NCBI GenBank assembly: GCA_016195145.1
Contig: JACQAF010000218.1
Location: 1 to 17,812, forward strand
Direction: 5' to 3'
Length of the DNA: 17,812 nucleotides
Origin: Rhodospirillales bacterium
Lineage (GTDB): Bacteria; Pseudomonadota; Alphaproteobacteria; CACIAM-22H2
Shown here: positions 14,941 through 17,812 of the stretch, one piece after another
Numbering within the stretch: position 1 is the first letter of the stretch
Layout: the number at the start of each line of letters is the position of its first letter
Notes under the pieces: generated by a model
What the model was told of the DNA's origin: nothing
Seen by the model: only the letters and a program-made list of their open reading frames with translations
Databases searched by the model: none
Position numbers and translations under genes: made by a program

Positions 14941-16283
14941 CGGTCCGTGTCCGCTTCGCGCCGAGCCCGACCGGCCGCCTGCACCTCGGCAACGCCCGTG
15001 GCGCGCTGATCAACTGGCTGTTCGCACGCCGGCACGACGGCATCTTTCTGCTGCGCCTCGACAATACCGATACCGAACGATCGACCAAAGTGTTCGCCCT
15101 CGGCATCGAGACGGACCTGCACTGGCTCGGCCTGACATGGGATGAATTCGCCCGCCAGTCCGACCGCTTCGGTCGCTACGCCGAGGCGGTCGACCGTCTG
15201 AAGGAAATGGGCCGGCTTTATCCCTGCTATGAGACGGCGGAGGAGCTGGAGGCGCGACGGTTCCGCCAGGTCGCCGGCGGCGGTGTGCAGGTCTACGACC
15301 GCACGGCGCTGCGCCTGTCCGACGCGCAGAAAAAGGCCTACGAGGCCGAAGGGCGCAAGCCGCATTGGCGGTTCCTGCTCAATCCGGCCGAGGTGGCGTG
15401 GACGGATGCGATCCGCGGCCCGGTCAGCTTCCACGGCGCACGGCTGTCGGACCCGGTGCTGGTGCGCGCCGACGGCACGCCTATCTACACCCTGGCCTCG
15501 GTCGTCGACGACATCGAATTCGACATCACGCACATCATTCGCGGCGAGGACCATGTCTCCAACACCGCCGTCCAGCTCCAGCTTTTCGAGGCGCTGGGGC
15601 GCGCGCCGGCGAGCCTGACCTTCGCCCATTTCTCGCTGCTCACCGACGCCGGCGGCCACAACCTGTCGAAGCGGCTGGGCAGCCTCAGTATCGGGGCGCT
15701 GCGCAGCGAGGGGATCGAGGCAATGGCGGTCAACAGCCTGCTCGCCCGGCTCGGCACGTCCGATCCGGTGGAGGCGAAGGCCCGGATCGAGGATCTGATC
15801 CCCGGTTTCGATCTCGACAAGTTCAGCCGCGCGGCGCCGAAGCTCGACCTTGACGAGCTGAAGCGCCTTAACGCCAAGCTGCTGCACGATATGCCGTTCG
15901 CCGAGGTGCGGGCGCGGCTGGCGGCGCTCGACATGCCGGGAGTGGACGAGGCGTTCTGGCTCGCCGTGCGGCCGAATATCGCGACGATCAAGGAGGCGGG
16001 GGAGTGGTGGCGCATCTGCCACGAGCCGGTCGCGCCGGTGCTGGCCGATGCAGGGCTCGCCAGCCGGGCCGCCGATCTGCTGCCGCCGGAGCCGTGGACC
16101 GAGGCGACATGGGGCGAGTGGACGAAGGCGGTGGCGGCCGCGACCGGGCGCAAGGGGCGCGATCTGTTTATGCCGCTGCGTCTCGCGCTTACCGCGCGCG
16201 AGCATGGACCCGAGCTTAAATCCCTGTTACCGATCATTGGCCGGAACCGCGCCGCCGCGCGGCTTTCCGGCAAGGCCGCCTGA
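14937..16283 (+). CDS. gltX: Glutamyl-tRNA synthetase (GltX2-like)
   Basis: Cytoplasmic class I tRNA synthetase of 448 residues, charging tRNA-Glu and in many alphaproteobacteria tRNA-Gln for later transamidation. The HIGH-type motif is HLGN (16-19) in RFAPSPTGRLHLGNARGALI, and the KMSKS-type motif is LSKR (243-246) in NLSKRLGSLSIG. RGEDHVSNTAVQLQLFEALG, typical of the catalytic domain, lies between them. The length and the LSKRLGSLSI form suggest the second GltX type often found beside cysS in alphaproteobacteria; a second copy elsewhere would be usual. Only one Cys (YPCYET) remains of the zinc-site region of E. coli GltX, so zinc binding is unlikely. ATG 14937 overlaps the dapB-like TGA, implying translational coupling. 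cysS begins 21 bases after its stop. Confidence 0.94.
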   Translation: MTVRVRFAPSPTGRLHLGNARGALINWLFARRHDGIFLLRLDNTDTERSTKVFALGIETDLHWLGLTWDEFARQSDRFGRYAEAVDRLKEMGRLYPCYETAEELEARRFRQVAGGGVQVYDRTALRLSDAQKKAYEAEGRKPHWRFLLNPAEVAWTDAIRGPVSFHGARLSDPVLVRADGTPIYTLASVVDDIEFDITHIIRGEDHVSNTAVQLQLFEALGRAPASLTFAHFSLLTDAGGHNLSKRLGSLSIGALRSEGIEAMAVNSLLARLGTSDPVEAKARIEDLIPGFDLDKFSRAAPKLDLDELKRLNAKLLHDMPFAEVRARLAALDMPGVDEAFWLAVRPNIATIKEAGEWWRICHEPVAPVLADAGLASRAADLLPPEPWTEATWGEWTKAVAAATGRKGRDLFMPLRLALTAREHGPELKSLLPIIGRNRAAARLSGKAA

Positions 16284-16304
16284 ACGACCGTCCGGGAACC
16301 TGTT

Positions 16305-17687
16305 TTGCCGCTGCTCCTCCACAATTCGCTGACGCGCCGCAAGGAACGCTTCGAGCCGATCGACCCGGCCCATGTGCGCATGTATGTGTGCGGGCCGACG
16401 GTCTATGACTACGCTCATATCGGCAACGCCCGGCCGGTGGCGGTGTTCGACGTTCTTTACCGGCTGCTGAAGCGCCTTTATCCGAAGGTGACCTACGTCC
16501 GCAACATCACCGATGTGGACGACAAGATCATGGCGGCGGCGAAGGAGTCGGGCGAGGAAATCGACTCGATCACCGTCCGCACGGCCCGCGCCTATCACGA
16601 GGATATGGCCGCGCTCGGCGCGTTGCCGCCCGATATCGAGCCGCGCGCGACCCAGCACATCCCCCAGATGATCGGCATGATCGGGACGCTGATCGCCGGC
16701 GGCCACGCCTATGTCGCCGAAGGGCATGTGCTGTTCGCGGTGGCGACCAAGTCCGATTATGGCAAGCTGTCGGGCCGCTCGCGCGACGAGCTGATCGCCG
16801 GGGCGCGGGTCGAAGTGGCGCCCTACAAGAAAGACCCGGCCGATTTCGTTTTGTGGAAACCGAGCGCGCCCGACCAGCCGGGCTGGGACAGCCCGTGGGG
16901 GCGCGGCCGGCCGGGCTGGCATCTCGAATGCTCGGCGATGAGCGCCGAATATCTCGGCGAGAGTTTCGACATTCATGGCGGCGGGCACGACCTGATCTTT
17001 CCGCACCACGAGAACGAGATCGCCCAGAGCGAATGCGCCCATGGCGGCAAGCGTTTCGTCGGGACCTGGGTGCATAACGGGTTTCTCGTCGTCAACGGCG
17101 AGAAGATGTCGAAGAGCCTCGGCAATTTCTTCACCGTGCGCGACCTGCTCGCCCGCGCGCCGGGCGAGGCGATCCGCCTGCTGCTGCTCAAGACCCATTA
17201 CCGCGCGCCGCTCGACTTCTCCGACGAGGGCCTGCGTCAGGCCAAGGGCGAACTCGACCGCTTCTATACGGCGTTGCGCGCCAGCGCCGACATCGAGCCG
17301 GAGGGCGGCGAAACCCCGACCGGGGTGATGGATGCGCTCGAAGACGATCTCAACACGCCGCTCGCCATCGCCTATCTCCATGAGATGGCGGGCGATCTCA
17401 ACAGCGCGACCGACGCGGCGATGAAGCGCAGGTCCAAGGCGAATCTTCTTTATGGCGCGCGGCTTCTCGGCCTATTCGCGACGACGCCTGGAGAATGGTT
17501 CCGCTGGCAGCCGGCCGGCGCGGCGACGGTCGGCGAGACCGAGATCGAAAGCCGGATCGCGGCGCGCGTCGCCGCCCGCAAGGCGAAGGATTTCAAGGAA
17601 GCCGACCGTATTCGCGACGAGCTGAAGGCGATGGGCGTTATGCTTGAAGACGGGCCGAAGGGGACGATCTGGAAACGGGTCGGATAA
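16305..17687 (+). CDS. cysS: Cysteinyl-tRNA synthetase (TTG start)
   Basis: Cytoplasmic class I tRNA synthetase of 460 residues charging tRNA-Cys. HIGN (38-41) in YDYAHIGNARP and KMSKS in GEKMSKSLGNFFTVRDLL are present. The zinc ligands expected for the family appear as Cys29 (VCGPTVYDY), the Cys in GWHLECSAMS, and His and Glu in HGGGHDLIFPHHENE. Length and C-terminus (anticodon helical domain ending KGTIWKRVG) are normal. The start is TTG 16305, giving the family-like N-terminus PLLLHNSLTRRKE; the first in-frame ATG (16380) would remove 25 residues, stopping just before the Cys29 motif, so TTG is preferred. It follows gltX after 21 bases. Confidence 0.95.
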   Translation: MPLLLHNSLTRRKERFEPIDPAHVRMYVCGPTVYDYAHIGNARPVAVFDVLYRLLKRLYPKVTYVRNITDVDDKIMAAAKESGEEIDSITVRTARAYHEDMAALGALPPDIEPRATQHIPQMIGMIGTLIAGGHAYVAEGHVLFAVATKSDYGKLSGRSRDELIAGARVEVAPYKKDPADFVLWKPSAPDQPGWDSPWGRGRPGWHLECSAMSAEYLGESFDIHGGGHDLIFPHHENEIAQSECAHGGKRFVGTWVHNGFLVVNGEKMSKSLGNFFTVRDLLARAPGEAIRLLLLKTHYRAPLDFSDEGLRQAKGELDRFYTALRASADIEPEGGETPTGVMDALEDDLNTPLAIAYLHEMAGDLNSATDAAMKRRSKANLLYGARLLGLFATTPGEWFRWQPAGAATVGETEIESRIAARVAARKAKDFKEADRIRDELKAMGVMLEDGPKGTIWKRVG

Positions 17688-17731
17688 GGCCGGCCGATTG
17701 GCCACCCATCGAAGATACGGAAGATGAAGTT

Positions 17732-17812
17732 ATGGTTGATCCGACGGTGCTGATCGTACCCGGCCTTGGCAATTCGGGGCCGGGGCACTGGCAAAGCCTG
17801 TGGGAACGCGCC
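17732..17812 (+). CDS. RBBP9/YdeN-type serine hydrolase, N-terminal fragment cut by window end
   Basis: Only the first 27 codons are visible: MVDPTVLIVPGLGNSGPGHW, then QSLWERA. The block VLIVPGLGNSGPGHWQ is typical of the small alpha/beta-hydrolase family that includes human RBBP9 and bacterial YdeN. The catalytic Ser, Asp and His lie beyond the window. GGAAG about 10 bases upstream supports ATG 17732. An overlapping ATG at 17724 in another frame shows no family match. It starts 44 bases after cysS and may be the last gene of that operon. Confidence 0.75.
   Translation, partial: MVDPTVLIVPGLGNSGPGHWQSLWERA

Overview
This GC-rich window reads as chromosomal housekeeping DNA from an alphaproteobacterium, most likely Rhodospirillales-like. 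That placement is inferred from protein style and gene content (class II DAHP synthase, glutamine-dependent NAD synthetase, a GltX of the LSKR type, a helical-sensor chemoreceptor); no marker gene or database search was available. Almost all genes are on the + strand. No tRNA, rRNA, CRISPR array, transposase, phage gene or secretion system could be supported.

Layout: (1) 1-2276, amino-sugar block: the 3' end of glmU, then glmS, together the supply of UDP-GlcNAc for the cell wall. (2) 2277-2945, a 670-bp gene-free region with two AT-rich patches, several short palindromes and a plausible sigma70 promoter. (3) 2946-4979, a two-TM methyl-accepting chemotaxis protein closed by a strong intrinsic terminator at 5013-5048. 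(4) 5168-9127, a metabolic/redox run: gabD, a GlcG/HbpS-like protein, glutathione reductase and a DoxX-family membrane protein. (5) 9131-9919 on the - strand, a YdcF/ElyC-like DUF218 membrane protein, convergent with doxX and divergent from aroG. (6) 10030-17687, a tight + strand run: class II DAHP synthase, nicotinate phosphoribosyltransferase, NAD synthetase, a DapB-like reductase, gltX and cysS. It joins aromatic amino-acid entry, NAD salvage/synthesis and tRNA charging, with ATGA stop/start overlaps at nadE/dapB and dapB/gltX. (7) 17732 to the end, the first 27 codons of an RBBP9/YdeN-type serine hydrolase.

The most notable feature is that three housekeeping genes (glmS near 950, the pncB-like gene near 12332, the dapB-like gene near 14616) each carry one short internal out-of-frame deletion, with clean family-like sequence on both sides in different frames. 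Their neighbours look intact. Either the assembly dropped short segments at three places or these are true gene losses. Since GlmS is normally essential in bacteria without external amino sugar, assembly error is my leading explanation. I did not find a convincing new multi-gene system. The best candidates for undescribed biology are the regulatory region before the chemoreceptor and the DapB-like paralogue translationally coupled to nadE and gltX.
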